From AWTP1-13 sp050248715 (lineage in GTDB: Bacteria; Pseudomonadota; Alphaproteobacteria; Rhizobiales; Hyphomicrobiaceae): DNA of 64,000 nt. Below the pieces are notes generated by a model. That model worked only from the letters and a program-made list of their open reading frames with translations, made no database searches and had not been told where the DNA came from. The translations under genes were made by a program, and so were the position numbers. The stretch spans positions 1-64,000 of the forward strand of contig JBFWRV010000012.1 of NCBI GenBank assembly GCA_050248715.1, given 5' to 3'. Below are positions 43,440-52,609 of the stretch, piece after piece. How positions within the stretch are numbered: the stretch's first letter is position 1; every line of letters starts with the position of its first letter.

Positions 43440-46400
43440 TCAAGCTGCGACCGTGAACGATTGGGCCGTCTCGAGGTCAACCGAGACCAGCTGGCTCACC
43501 CCTTTTTCGCCCATGGTGACGCCGAAGAGGCGGTTCATGCGGGCCATGGTCATAGGATGATGCGTGATGACGAGAAAGCGCGTGGCTGTGTCGGCCGCCA
43601 TCTTCTCCATCAGCGTGCAGAAGCGGTCGACGTTGGAATCGTCGAGCGGCGCGTCCACCTCGTCGAGCACGCAGATCGGCGAGGGGTTGGTCAGGAACAC
43701 GGCGAAGATCAGCGCCATGGCCGTGAGCGACTGTTCGCCGCCGGAGAGCAGGGAGAGCGTCACCGGCTTCTTGCCGGGCGGCTTGGCAACGATCTCGAGA
43801 CCTCCTTCCAGCGGATCCTCGGCCTCGACCATCTCGAGGCGTGCTTCGCCGCCGCCGAACAGCGTGTGGAAGAGGCTCTGGAAGTGCGCGTTGACCGTAT
43901 CGAAGGCGGTCTGCAGCCGGCTGCGGCCTTCGTTGTTGATCTGGCCGATGCCGCCGCGCAGCTTGGCGATGGCCTCCTCGACGTCGCTCTTCTCCTTGTC
44001 CAGCCCTTCGAATTGCTGGGAGAGCGTCGCGAGGTCCTCGTCGGCCTGCAGGTTGACGCCGCCCAGGCGCTCGCGGTCGGCCTTGAGGCGGGTGAGCTGG
44101 GCGTCGGCCTGCTCCAGCGTGGGCAGCTCGGTGCCCGGCTCCAACTGGGCGGCCGCCAGGCAGCCGTCCGGGGCGCAACCCAGTTGCTCGCGGATCCGCC
44201 GCGCCTCCTCGGCGCGCCGCTCGCGGGCATTCTCCAGCCGCGCCTCGATGCGGGCGCGCGCTTCGCGCTCGTCGGCAACCGCCCCCTGCGCCACCCGCAG
44301 CTCCTGGGCGGCCTGGCGGTGCGCGGTGTCGGCGGCGGCGAGTTCGTCGGCAGCGGCCTGGCGGTCGCGCTCGGCCGTGCCAAGTTCGGTCATGATCCCC
44401 TGGCGCTGCTCCTCCACCAGGGCCGGCAGCTCGGCGAGCCTCGCGATCTCGGGTTCGGCCTCGGCGATGCGTTCCTTGAGCGTGGCGATCTGCTGGTCGG
44501 CGCCGGCGGAGCGTGTGCGCCAGCGCTCGCTTTCAAGGCCGATCGCGGCGCTTCGCTCGGTGCGCGCGCGATGCTCGCGTTCCAGCGTGATGAGCTCGGT
44601 CCGGCTCTCGCTGACCCGCGTGCGCAGGTCGGCCGCGGAGGTCTGGGCGGCTGCCAGCTCCGCCTCGAGGGATTCCGTGCTCCCCAGCCCTTCGATCTCG
44701 GACTGAGTTTCGGCGAGCTGCAGGTGGGCGTCGGCCAGCGCCTCCTGCGCGTTGCTTTTGGCATCGCCGACAGCGGCGATGCGGGCCTCCGTCTCGCGCG
44801 CCTGCCGCTCCATGGCGGTCAGCGTATCGCGCGTCTGGGCCAGCTTGCCCTGGGTCTCGCGCCAAAGCTGGCGCAGCCGGCGCTCCTCGACATGGGCAGC
44901 TTGATGGCGCTCGCCCGCAGCCTCGGCGTCCGACCGCGCGGTCTCGGCGGTGCGCCGGGCCTCGGCTTCCTGCGCCGCAAGCGCGCTCAACCGGCTGCGC
45001 TCGGCAAGCCGCGCGGCTGCCGCCGTCGACACCTGGGTGGTGGCCACGAATCCATCCCAGCGCCACAGGTGCCCCTCGCGCGAGACGAGGCGCTGGCCGG
45101 ATCGCAACTGGGCCTGCAGGCGAGGGCCGTCGGCCAGATTCGCGACGACGCCGATTTGCCGCAGGCGGCGTTCAAGCTCGCGCGGGCCGGTGACGCGAGC
45201 CGAGAGCGGTTCGACGCCGGCCGGCAGAGCGGGGTCCGGCTCGGGAGCCGCGTTGAGCCGCCAGTGCACAGCGGCATCGGCAACCGTCGGCGCGTCGAGA
45301 TCGTCGCCGAGGGCCGCGGCGAGCGCCATCTCGAAGCCGGCTTCCACCTTGATCTGATCGAGCACCGGAGGCAGGCCGGTGTCGCCCGCCGGCGTCAGCA
45401 GCTTGGCCAGCGTCTCGACCTCGGTGCGAAGCTGCCCGGCAGTGAGACCGGCCTCCGCCGATAGCTGGGCCTTCGCCTTTGCTTCGGTCGCCGCGGCCTG
45501 CACGGCCTCCTCGGCCGCCAGCGTCTCGACCTCGATGCCGGCGATCTCGGCCATCAGTTGCTGGCCAAGCTCCGCCGACGCCTTGAGCTTGGAGGCGTCC
45601 GGGGCGCGGCCGATGATCTCGCGCGTCTGGGCTTCCAGCGCGGCCAGTTGACGCTCGAGCTTGGTGACCTGCTCCCGCCGCTCGACCTTGCGCGCCTCCA
45701 GGCTCTGGCGATGCGCGCGGGCCTCGGCGGCGGCGGTGGTGAGCTCCGACAGGCGCGTCTCGGCGCCCTTGAGCGCGGTCGTGGCCTGATCGTGCGCCGC
45801 GAGCGCCTTCTGCTCGAAGTCGGAGGCAAGCCGCGCGGTGTTGGCAAGCGACTGGGTCTCGGCCTCCAGCCGCGCGACCGTCTCCTTCGCCTCGGCGATC
45901 AGCGAGACCTCGCGGGCCGTGTCGCGGTTGAGTTGCTCGACGCGGGCCTCGAGCTCCCGTTGCCGGTCGGCGGTGCGCTGAGCCTCGCGCTCGAGGTTCT
46001 CCCGCTCGATCTTGAAGCGGGCGACCACGGCGCCCTTGGCGGCCTCCTTTTCGCGCAAAGGCTGCAGTTTCGAGGCGCCTTCGGCCTCGGCCTTCACGGC
46101 CTTGGCCTCGGCTTCCGTGGCGCGGCCGACTTTCCCGAGCGCGCTCGCAAGATTGGCCTCCTCGCCTTCGACCTGCGCCTGCGCGTCCGCCCACCGCAGA
46201 TGCAGGGCAACGGCATCGAGCTTGCGGATCTCGGCGGAGATCTCCTTGTAGCGGCGGGCCGCGCGAGCCTGGCGCTTGAGGCTTTCGATCTGCGAGTTGA
46301 GCTGGCCCAGGATGTCGTTGATGCGGGCGAGGTTGCCCTCGGCAGCCTTGAGACGCAGCTCGGCCTCGTGGCGGCGGCTGTGCAGGCCGGCGATGCCGGC

Positions 46401-46901
46401 GGCGTCCTCCAGGATGCGGCGGCGCTGCTCGGGCTTGGCGTTGACGAGCTCGCCGATCTGTCCCTGCCGCACGAGCGCCGGAGAGCGGGCGCCGGTCGCC
46501 GCATCCTCGAACAGGATGCGCACGTCGCGCGCCCGCACCTCGCGGCCGTTGATGCGGAAGGCGGAGCCCGCCTCGCGCTCGATGCGGCGGGTCACCTCCA
46601 GCGTATCGTTGCCGTTGAACTCGGCCGGTGCCTGGCGCGCGGAGTTGTCGAGGAAGATCGTGACCTCGGCCGAGTTGCGCGCCGGACGGCTGGTCGTGCC
46701 GGAAAAGATGACGTCGTCCATGGCGGCCGCGCGCATGCTCTTGTGCGAGGTCTCGCCCATGACCCAGCGCAGAGCCTCGAGCAGGTTCGACTTGCCGCAG
46801 CCGTTGGGCCCGACGACGCCCGTCAGGCCGTTCTCGATCACGAGCTCCGTCGGTTCCACGAACGACTTGAAGCCGAGAAGCCGCAGGCGGTTGATGTGCA
46901 T
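43440..46901 (-). CDS. smc: chromosome segregation ATPase SMC
   Basis: 1153 residues. The N-terminal head has Walker A (GPNGCGKSN, 31-39). Two long antiparallel coiled-coil arms flank a hinge near 510-640 (with DDLDAPTVADAAVHWRLN). The C-terminal head has the ABC signature LSGGEQSLTA near 1050 and Walker B ICVLDEVDAPLDDSN near 1080. SMC with ScpA and ScpB compacts and loads chromosomal DNA at parS. scpAB are not in the window. It follows two dsbA genes and dciA on the same strand. Confidence 0.97.
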   Translation of the reverse strand: MHINRLRLLGFKSFVEPTELVIENGLTGVVGPNGCGKSNLLEALRWVMGETSHKSMRAAAMDDVIFSGTTSRPARNSAEVTIFLDNSARQAPAEFNGNDTLEVTRRIEREAGSAFRINGREVRARDVRILFEDAATGARSPALVRQGQIGELVNAKPEQRRRILEDAAGIAGLHSRRHEAELRLKAAEGNLARINDILGQLNSQIESLKRQARAARRYKEISAEIRKLDAVALHLRWADAQAQVEGEEANLASALGKVGRATEAEAKAVKAEAEGASKLQPLREKEAAKGAVVARFKIERENLEREAQRTADRQRELEARVEQLNRDTAREVSLIAEAKETVARLEAETQSLANTARLASDFEQKALAAHDQATTALKGAETRLSELTTAAAEARAHRQSLEARKVERREQVTKLERQLAALEAQTREIIGRAPDASKLKASAELGQQLMAEIAGIEVETLAAEEAVQAAATEAKAKAQLSAEAGLTAGQLRTEVETLAKLLTPAGDTGLPPVLDQIKVEAGFEMALAAALGDDLDAPTVADAAVHWRLNAAPEPDPALPAGVEPLSARVTGPRELERRLRQIGVVANLADGPRLQAQLRSGQRLVSREGHLWRWDGFVATTQVSTAAAARLAERSRLSALAAQEAEARRTAETARSDAEAAGERHQAAHVEERRLRQLWRETQGKLAQTRDTLTAMERQARETEARIAAVGDAKSNAQEALADAHLQLAETQSEIEGLGSTESLEAELAAAQTSAADLRTRVSESRTELITLEREHRARTERSAAIGLESERWRTRSAGADQQIATLKERIAEAEPEIARLAELPALVEEQRQGIMTELGTAERDRQAAADELAAADTAHRQAAQELRVAQGAVADEREARARIEARLENARERRAEEARRIREQLGCAPDGCLAAAQLEPGTELPTLEQADAQLTRLKADRERLGGVNLQADEDLATLSQQFEGLDKEKSDVEEAIAKLRGGIGQINNEGRSRLQTAFDTVNAHFQSLFHTLFGGGEARLEMVEAEDPLEGGLEIVAKPPGKKPVTLSLLSGGEQSLTAMALIFAVFLTNPSPICVLDEVDAPLDDSNVDRFCTLMEKMAADTATRFLVITHHPMTMARMNRLFGVTMGEKGVSQLVSVDLETAQSFTVAA

Positions 46902-46924
46902 GGGAAACGCTATCCCGGGCGTGA

Positions 46925-46998
46925 GTTGGGCCGAGCGGCGCGCGAACCCAACATTGCGATTGCCAATGCCTGCTGGGTCATCGCCGACGCTCGACCCA
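46925..46998. repeat. interspersed palindromic element upstream of smc
   Basis: Contains GTTGGG/CCCAAC (46925-46930, 46947-46952) and TGGGTC/GACCCA (46974-46979, 46993-46998), ending ACCCAACCTAC. This matches a family of short repeats widespread in Bradyrhizobium relatives. Confidence 0.5.
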
Positions 46999-47038
46999 AC
47001 CTACATACGAACTCACGGGACGCAGGTACAATTCGGGC

Positions 47039-47848
47039 TCAGCGGGCCTTCGCGGCACCCTCGGAGGTCGCGACGCGGCCCGCCAGGATAGGATCCACCA
47101 TCTCGCGAATCTCTTTCATGCCGAGCACCGACTTTACCAGCTTGCCCTGCACGAAGAAATTCGGCGTGCCGATGATGCCGAGCGTCCGCCCGCGTTCCTT
47201 GATCCCGTTGAGCGCATTGATCATGCCGCGATTCTCACGGCAGCTGTCAAACTGCGCCCGCGTCATCCCCACCTGCGCGGCCACTTTGAAGATGGGGTCG
47301 GGGCGCACCTCCTGGCTGACCCAGCTGGCCTGCTGGCGCATCAGCTTGTCGTAGAGGGCGAAATACTTCTCGGGCGGCGCGCAGCGGAGCGCGATGGTGG
47401 CGAGCCCCGACTGCTTGCCGATCGGGAACTCCGCGCGCAGGACGTAGCGCACCTTGCCGGTGTCGATGTACTCGCGCTTCAAAACGGGGAACGTGTCGAC
47501 CTGGAACTGGCGGCAGTAGGGGCACGTCATCGAGGCGTATTGCACGATGGTGACGGGGGCGTCCTTGCGGCCGAGCGCCATCTCCGGCAACTCCCCGGTC
47601 TTCATGATCTCGGCGATCGCGGGGTTCTCGATCACCTCGCGGCGCCCGGCCGTGTCGTTCTGGCGGTCGTCGAAGGGGTTATAGGCCGTGGCATCCGCTG
47701 TTGCCGGGCCTTGCAGGGCGCCCGTGGGCGTGCCGTCGCCGCCGTCCGATTTGACCTGGGCGATGCCCGAGATGTTGAGGCCTTCACCCGCGCATCCGGC
47801 CATCGCGGCCGCGATGCTCAGCGCCAGCAGGGTTCGGCGGAGGTGCAA
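47039..47848 (-). CDS. DsbA-family thiol oxidoreductase, lipoprotein-like
   Basis: 269 residues. The signal peptide ends in a lipobox (MAGC), so it may be anchored by lipid to Cys19. The mature thioredoxin-fold domain has the redox motif CPYC in YASMTCPYCRQF and the cis-proline segment GIIGTPNFFVQG. Compared with its neighbour it has a longer linker (about 20-90). The pair of DsbA-like genes upstream of smc is typical of Hyphomicrobiales. It is thought to introduce or repair disulfides in the periplasm. Confidence 0.88.
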   Translation of the reverse strand: MHLRRTLLALSIAAAMAGCAGEGLNISGIAQVKSDGGDGTPTGALQGPATADATAYNPFDDRQNDTAGRREVIENPAIAEIMKTGELPEMALGRKDAPVTIVQYASMTCPYCRQFQVDTFPVLKREYIDTGKVRYVLRAEFPIGKQSGLATIALRCAPPEKYFALYDKLMRQQASWVSQEVRPDPIFKVAAQVGMTRAQFDSCRENRGMINALNGIKERGRTLGIIGTPNFFVQGKLVKSVLGMKEIREMVDPILAGRVATSEGAAKAR

Positions 47849-47861
47849 TCGGGCCTCGGCG

Positions 47862-48572
47862 TCAGCTTTTCAGGATCGACGAGAACGCCTTGTCGAACTC
47901 CTCGATGGTCGGGCCCGCGTTGAGTTTTTTGCCGTTGATGAAGAACGTGGGCGTGGCGCTGACCCCGAAGGCATCGACGGCGCGGGAGCGGACCGCAGAG
48001 ATGTCATCGAGCAGCTTCTGGTCGGTCAGGCACTTCTCGAAGCTTTCCTGGGTGAAGCCCGCCTGCTGCGCGATCTTGAAAAGGTTGGGCTTGGGGTCCC
48101 CGCGCACGAAGGCCCAATCGTCCTGCTTGGAGAAGAGAGCGGAGATGAGCGGGAAGGTCTTTCCGTCGCCGGCGCAGCGCGCAAGCATCGAGGCGGCCGC
48201 GGCAAGGTTGTCGAGCGGGAACTCGCGCATGATGAAGCGCACCTTGCCCGTGTCGATGTACTTCTCCTTCAGCGTCGGGAACACCTTGTTGTGGAAGGCG
48301 GCGCAATGGCCGCAGGTCATGGAGGCGTATTCGACGACGGTGATCGGCGCGTCGGCGTTGCCGAGCACCAGATCGGGCAGCGGTCCGGCCTTCATCAGCT
48401 CGTCCATGGAGACCTCGGACGGGCCAGGCTTCCGGCGCTGCGCCGAAGCGGAGTGCGGCAGGCCGAAGGCGCCGGCGATGAGCGCCATGGCGGCCAGGCT
48501 TGCCCCCAGCTGCAGCACGCGCCGGCGCGTGCTGGGGCGGTGGCCGGATCGGCTCGACGGGTGCTGGGTCAC
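47862..48572 (-). CDS. DsbA-family thiol oxidoreductase
   Basis: 236 residues. A signal peptide with twin-arginine look (RRRVLQLGASLAAMALIAG) ends near SASAQ. The thioredoxin domain has CGHC (ASMTCGHCAAFH) and cis-Pro in GVSATPTFFING. It starts 147 bases after dciA and its stop lies 13 bases before the second DsbA start. CGHC is more oxidising-like as in PDI, whereas the next protein has CPYC, so the two may have different redox roles. Confidence 0.9.
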   Translation of the reverse strand: MTQHPSSRSGHRPSTRRRVLQLGASLAAMALIAGAFGLPHSASAQRRKPGPSEVSMDELMKAGPLPDLVLGNADAPITVVEYASMTCGHCAAFHNKVFPTLKEKYIDTGKVRFIMREFPLDNLAAAASMLARCAGDGKTFPLISALFSKQDDWAFVRGDPKPNLFKIAQQAGFTQESFEKCLTDQKLLDDISAVRSRAVDAFGVSATPTFFINGKKLNAGPTIEEFDKAFSSILKS

Positions 48573-48719
48573 GGGGCTCGGTCCTCGCAGGTTGACCTGT
48601 TGCGGTGCGGCGGTGCGATGCTCGCCGCCGCTTTGCGAGCAGATAACATAGGTTCTCGTTGGAATAAGGCAATTCGGCGTGAGCCGGCGTCTTGGCGTCG
48701 CAGCTGCGGCTGCAATGCC

Positions 48720-49292
48720 CTAGCGGCTGGCCCGGACGCTGGCGCCGAGCCGCGCCAGGGCGTCGCGCAGGGAAGGGTCGGCGACGCGGGCAACCTCATG
48801 CGTCAGCGGCCGCGCCGCGGGGCTGGGTGGCGGGCGGCGAATCGGGCCGGCATCGACGGGAGCCTGGACGATGCGCAGCTCCCGGACGGCGGCATAGCCG
48901 AAATAGGCGTTGATCCGCTCGATCAGTTGATGGGCGCCGTGCTGGATATCGAGGCTGCGCCCGCCATCGACGCGCAGCACCAAAGTGGCGCCCGGGCGGC
49001 CCTTGCTGTCGGCGTCGGCATCGTAGGGCTGCTGTTCGATGCCGCGCGGCCACTTGAGCCGCTCCGGCGCCGTGTAGGCGGCAAGCTCGCGGCCGACGAT
49101 GGTGGGCCAGTCGGTGATCAGCGTGGCCGCCGAAAAGCCGTACTTCTCGAAGGCCTTACGGGTAAGGCGTGGCACGAAGCTGCCGACAGCCTTGACGCCG
49201 AACAGGGTTTCGGGACGCCTGCGCACGAAGGCGACGGACTCGCGCGGACGAAGTGCGGCCGGCGGCCGACTGCGGGGAAGTATCGCGGACAC
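48720..49292 (-). CDS. dciA: DUF721/DciA-type replicative-helicase loader
   Basis: 190 residues from GTG at 49292, or 211 from ATG at 49355. The N-terminal part (KAFEKYGFSAATLITDWPTIVGRELAAYTAPERLKWPRG) is the DUF721 domain; it is followed by the beta segment ATLVLRVDGGRSLDIQHGAHQLIERINAYFG and a proline-rich tail. DciA loads DnaB in bacteria without DnaC. The GTG start has AGGGAAACGAGCC before it and leaves 124 bases to the divergent mutY start; ATG at 49355 would leave almost no room. Confidence 0.85.
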   Translation of the reverse strand: MSAILPRSRPPAALRPRESVAFVRRRPETLFGVKAVGSFVPRLTRKAFEKYGFSAATLITDWPTIVGRELAAYTAPERLKWPRGIEQQPYDADADSKGRPGATLVLRVDGGRSLDIQHGAHQLIERINAYFGYAAVRELRIVQAPVDAGPIRRPPPSPAARPLTHEVARVADPSLRDALARLGASVRASR

Positions 49293-49416
49293 GGCTCGTT
49301 TCCCTGTGGGCGCCCTGCGCAGCTGGTATGAATCGGACAACGCAGTGCTTACCATCCGGTAGATGATTCGAAGGGGCTTGGAACGGGCCCCTCACGTGGC
49401 GAGCCCTGGGAAACCC

Positions 49417-50523
49417 ATGGCTGGTGTGGCGCGAAAGCAACTGCAGTTCCGGCTCGCCGGCCAGAACACGGCCGGCGCGCTGCTCGATTGGTACGACCGC
49501 GAGCGCCGCGATCTCCCTTGGCGGGCGCCGCCCGGAGGGACGCCCGATGCCTACCGTGTCTGGCTGTCCGAGATCATGCTGCAGCAGACGACGGTCGCGG
49601 CCGTCATCCCATTCTACGCGCGGTTCCTGGCGCGCTGGCCGACGGTGCAGGCGCTGGCCGCGGCCCATATCGACGAGGTGCTCGCGGCCTGGGCGGGCCT
49701 TGGCTACTACACACGGGCGCGCAATCTCTACAAGTGCGCACAGGTGGTGGCCCGCGAGCTCGATGGGCGTTTCCCGCAGACCGAGGTCGAGCTGGAGAAG
49801 CTGCCCGGCGTCGGCCCCTACACGGCGGCCGCGATTGCTGCCATTGCCTTCGGCGCGAGGGCAACGCCGGTCGACGGCAATATCGAGCGCGTCGTGGCGC
49901 GGCTTTTCGGGGTCACCAGGCCGCTCCCTGCAGGCAAGCCGGAGATCAAGCGCCTCGCCAGCTCCCTGGTGCCGGCAAAGCGGGCGGGGGATTTCGCCCA
50001 GGCGCTGATGGACCTCGGCGCCGGCATTTGCACCCCGAAGCGCCCCTCCTGCCTGATGTGCCCCCTGCAGGGCGATTGCTCTGCGCATGCGCAGGGCATC
50101 GAGGTCATGCTGCCTGCCAAGGCCGTCAAGCCCGAGCGCCCCGTGCGCGTCGGCCTCGCCTTCCTCGCCCTGCGCGAGGATGCCCACGTGCTGCTGCGGC
50201 GGCGGCCCGAGGCCGGGCTGCTCGGCGGCATGCTGGAGCTACCGTCGACGGAGTGGGCCGATACGCTTCCCTCCGTGAAGGAGGCGATGCGCGCCGCGCC
50301 CGTGCGCGCGGACTGGTGGGCGGTGCCGGGCTCGGTCACGCACACGTTCACCCACTTCAAGCTGGAGATGCTGGTCTACCGGGCGATCGTGCCCGCCGAT
50401 GCGACGCTGACCTTCTGGGCCGATCCGCAGCGCTGCCGCTGGGTCGCGCGCCGCGACCTCGACCGCGCGGCGCTGCCATCCGTGATGCACAAGCTCATCG
50501 CGCATGGGCTGAGGGAGTCGTGA
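49417..50523 (+). CDS. mutY: A/G-specific adenine DNA glycosylase
   Basis: 368 residues from ATG at 49417, or 386 from ATG at 49363. The HhH-GPD core has IMLQQTTVAAV, the hairpin LPGVGPYTAAAI and VDGNIERVVARLFG with the catalytic Asp. The 4Fe-4S cysteines are C-x6-C-x2-C-x5-C in CTPKRPSCLMCPLQGDC. The C-terminal NUDIX-like domain recognises 8-oxoG: LLRRRPEAGLLGGMLELPS. It removes A opposite 8-oxoG. It diverges from dciA. Confidence 0.95.
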   Translation: MAGVARKQLQFRLAGQNTAGALLDWYDRERRDLPWRAPPGGTPDAYRVWLSEIMLQQTTVAAVIPFYARFLARWPTVQALAAAHIDEVLAAWAGLGYYTRARNLYKCAQVVARELDGRFPQTEVELEKLPGVGPYTAAAIAAIAFGARATPVDGNIERVVARLFGVTRPLPAGKPEIKRLASSLVPAKRAGDFAQALMDLGAGICTPKRPSCLMCPLQGDCSAHAQGIEVMLPAKAVKPERPVRVGLAFLALREDAHVLLRRRPEAGLLGGMLELPSTEWADTLPSVKEAMRAAPVRADWWAVPGSVTHTFTHFKLEMLVYRAIVPADATLTFWADPQRCRWVARRDLDRAALPSVMHKLIAHGLRES

Positions 50524-50891
50524 GCCGGATCAAGCGGCGGCGTGGGCTCGACGCAACGAAATGCAAGCGCGAGGTCGCTGCGAAGCGGTGGGGCTGCGTT
50601 CCGCTTGACCCGCCCTACGGGATAGGTGCCGCCGGCATACGGCGCGGCTCGGAAAGAGCGATGCGCGTGCGCAGCGATTGACGGATGGCGGTCCGCCAAT
50701 CTCTACGTCGGGCGGCTACCAGGAGCATTGCATCTTGTCATGCCGGCCGAGGGGCAGCCGAGCGCCGGTGCCCAGAGGCCCTCGGTTCCGACCGCGGCGT
50801 CGGGTGCCGGATATATCGCTGACCCTCGGGACAAGCCCGAGGGCTGACGCGAAATTCCGGCATGACAGCGCGCGGAGCTGATCGAAGCCTG
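50524..50891. repeat. intergenic region with a palindromic repeat element
   Basis: 368 bases with no gene between mutY and the convergent aminotransferase gene. GTCATGCCGG (50737-50746) and CCGGCATGAC (50857-50866) are perfect inverted ends of a 130-bp element. Inside, CCCTCGGG-ACAAG-CCCGAGGG (50823-50843) is an 8-bp perfect hairpin, a sequence type common in intergenic DNA of related genomes. Confidence 0.6.
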
Positions 50892-52220
50892 CTAGGCGAC
50901 CGCCTTCAGCACCTTGGCGACCGTGTCGCGGATCTGGCCGATCTCGGCCTCCGTGGCGATCAGCGGCGGTGCGATGACGAGGGTATCCATGGCCACGCGC
51001 ACGTAGATATCGAGGTCATGATACATGCGCTCGGTGGCCTCGTAGCCGCGCAGGCCGGGCTTGCCGGGAATCGGCGCTAGGTCGATGCCGCAGAGGAGGC
51101 CCACCGTTCGGATGTCCTCCACGTTGGGTTCGCCCTTGAGGCTCATCATGGCGTCGGCGAATACCGGCTCGAGCTTGGCGGCGCGCTCGAACAGGCCCTC
51201 GTCCTTGTAGACGTCGAGGGTGGCGAGGCCCGCCGCGGCAGCCAGCGGATGGCCGGAGTAGGTGTAGCCATGGAACAGTTCCACCATGTGCTCCGGGCCT
51301 GCCATGAAAGCGTCGTAGACCTTCTTGGACGCCAGCACGCCCGCCATCGGCACGGCCGCGTTGGTGACGCCCTTGGCGAACGTGATCATGTCGGGCTCGA
51401 CGCCGTAGCGCTCGGAGGCGAAGCAGTGACCGAGGCGGCCGAAGCCGGTGATGACCTCGTCGAAGATCAGCAGGATGCCGTGCTGAGCGGTGATCTCGCG
51501 CAGCTTCTTAAGGTAGCCCTTGGGGGGCGCCAGGATGCCGGTGGACCCTGCCACCGGCTCGACGATCACGGCGGCGATGTTTGACGCATCGTGCAGGGCG
51601 ATGAGCCGCGTCAGCTCGTCGGCCAGATGCGCGCCCCATTCGGGCTCGCCCTTGCTGAAGGCCTGCTTGGAGCGGTCATAGGTCGACTGCAGGTGGTCGG
51701 TTCCCGTCAGCATGTTGCCGAACTGCTTGCGGTTGGCGCCCATGCCGCCGACGGAGATGCCGCCGAAGCCGATGCCGTGATAGCCGCGCTCGCGGCCGAT
51801 GAGGCGCGTACGCGAGCCCTCGCCGCGGGCCTTGTGGTAGGCGAGCGCGATCTTGAGCGCGGTGTCGACCGCCTCGCTGCCCGAGTTGGAGAAGAAGGCA
51901 TAGTCGAGCGAGCCCGGCGCCAGCAGGGCGAGCCGGGATGCCAGCTCGAACACCTTGGGATGGCCGTACTGGAAGGCCGGCGCATAGTCGAGCTTGCCCG
52001 CCATCTCCTGGATCGCCTTGACGATCGGCTCGCGGCAGTGGCCGGCGTTGACGCAGAAAAGGCCCGAGGTCGCATCGATCACCTTGGCGCCGTCCGGCTT
52101 GAAATAGTGCATGCCCTTGGCGCCGGCGAACAGGCGCGGCCGCTTCTTGAAGGAGCGGTTCGGGGTGAACGGCACCCAATAGGGCTCGAGCTCATTGGGC
52201 TTCACGTCGAGCGGGGCCAT
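50892..52220 (-). CDS. class III omega-amino acid:pyruvate aminotransferase
   Basis: 442 residues. It begins MAPLDVKPNELEPYWVPFTPNRSFK, with FCVNAGHCREPI and FFSNSGSEAVDTALK binding cofactor phosphate, FDEVITGFGRLG stacking on PLP, and the Schiff-base Lys in TFAKGVTNAAVPMAG. This pattern is typical of beta-alanine or omega-amino acid:pyruvate transaminases. The ATG at 52220 follows CGGAGACATGCC. Possible -35 TTGGCG and -10 TACAAG (52292-52264 on the minus strand, spacing 17) lie upstream. Confidence 0.9.
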   Translation of the reverse strand: MAPLDVKPNELEPYWVPFTPNRSFKKRPRLFAGAKGMHYFKPDGAKVIDATSGLFCVNAGHCREPIVKAIQEMAGKLDYAPAFQYGHPKVFELASRLALLAPGSLDYAFFSNSGSEAVDTALKIALAYHKARGEGSRTRLIGRERGYHGIGFGGISVGGMGANRKQFGNMLTGTDHLQSTYDRSKQAFSKGEPEWGAHLADELTRLIALHDASNIAAVIVEPVAGSTGILAPPKGYLKKLREITAQHGILLIFDEVITGFGRLGHCFASERYGVEPDMITFAKGVTNAAVPMAGVLASKKVYDAFMAGPEHMVELFHGYTYSGHPLAAAAGLATLDVYKDEGLFERAAKLEPVFADAMMSLKGEPNVEDIRTVGLLCGIDLAPIPGKPGLRGYEATERMYHDLDIYVRVAMDTLVIAPPLIATEAEIGQIRDTVAKVLKAVA

Positions 52221-52609
52221 GGCATGTCTCCGAGCGTTGGCGGCAAAGGGAATTCTGCCTCTTCTTGTAGCAGGGGGTGGGTCCCCCGCCAACCGCTCGG
52301 GATCGCGGCATAGTGGGCAAGGATCGCAGGGGCGCGCTGTGCGGCCGCTCGACTCCCCGCCTGATTCGCCGTGCGGGTCCTTCGGCACCGCACAACCCAA
52401 GGCGATAATTGAACGAGACGACCCGCGCGATCTGTGGGTTACTCCAGGTGCCGCGGAACGGACACAGCATTGCCGGGTTCACGTACGGTTTCCGGCACAC
52501 GACGGCTCGAATCGCCGCCGCATTTAACGGTTGTTAGCCGAATCGGCACCAGATGCGGACGTGGCAGCCGCGCACAGCCGATGCGGTCGCGTCGAGGAGG
52601 ATATGCAGT
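52221..52609. promoter_or_regulatory. divergent region between aminotransferase and degenerate SDR
   Basis: 389 bases without a supported gene. A weak minus-strand promoter candidate TTGGCG-N17-TACAAG lies at 52264-52292. For the plus-strand SDR I see only AGGAGG (52594-52599) before the ATG. Nothing else stands out. Confidence 0.35.

Noticed and set aside
43461..45464. A 667-residue plus-strand frame inside smc
   Set aside because: Antisense of the smc coiled coils; leucine/glycine repeats come from the codon pattern of the true gene.
49353..49365. dciA and mutY starting 7 bases apart back to back
   Set aside because: That leaves no room for two promoters; internal starts at 49292 and 49417 with ribosome-binding sites are more sensible.
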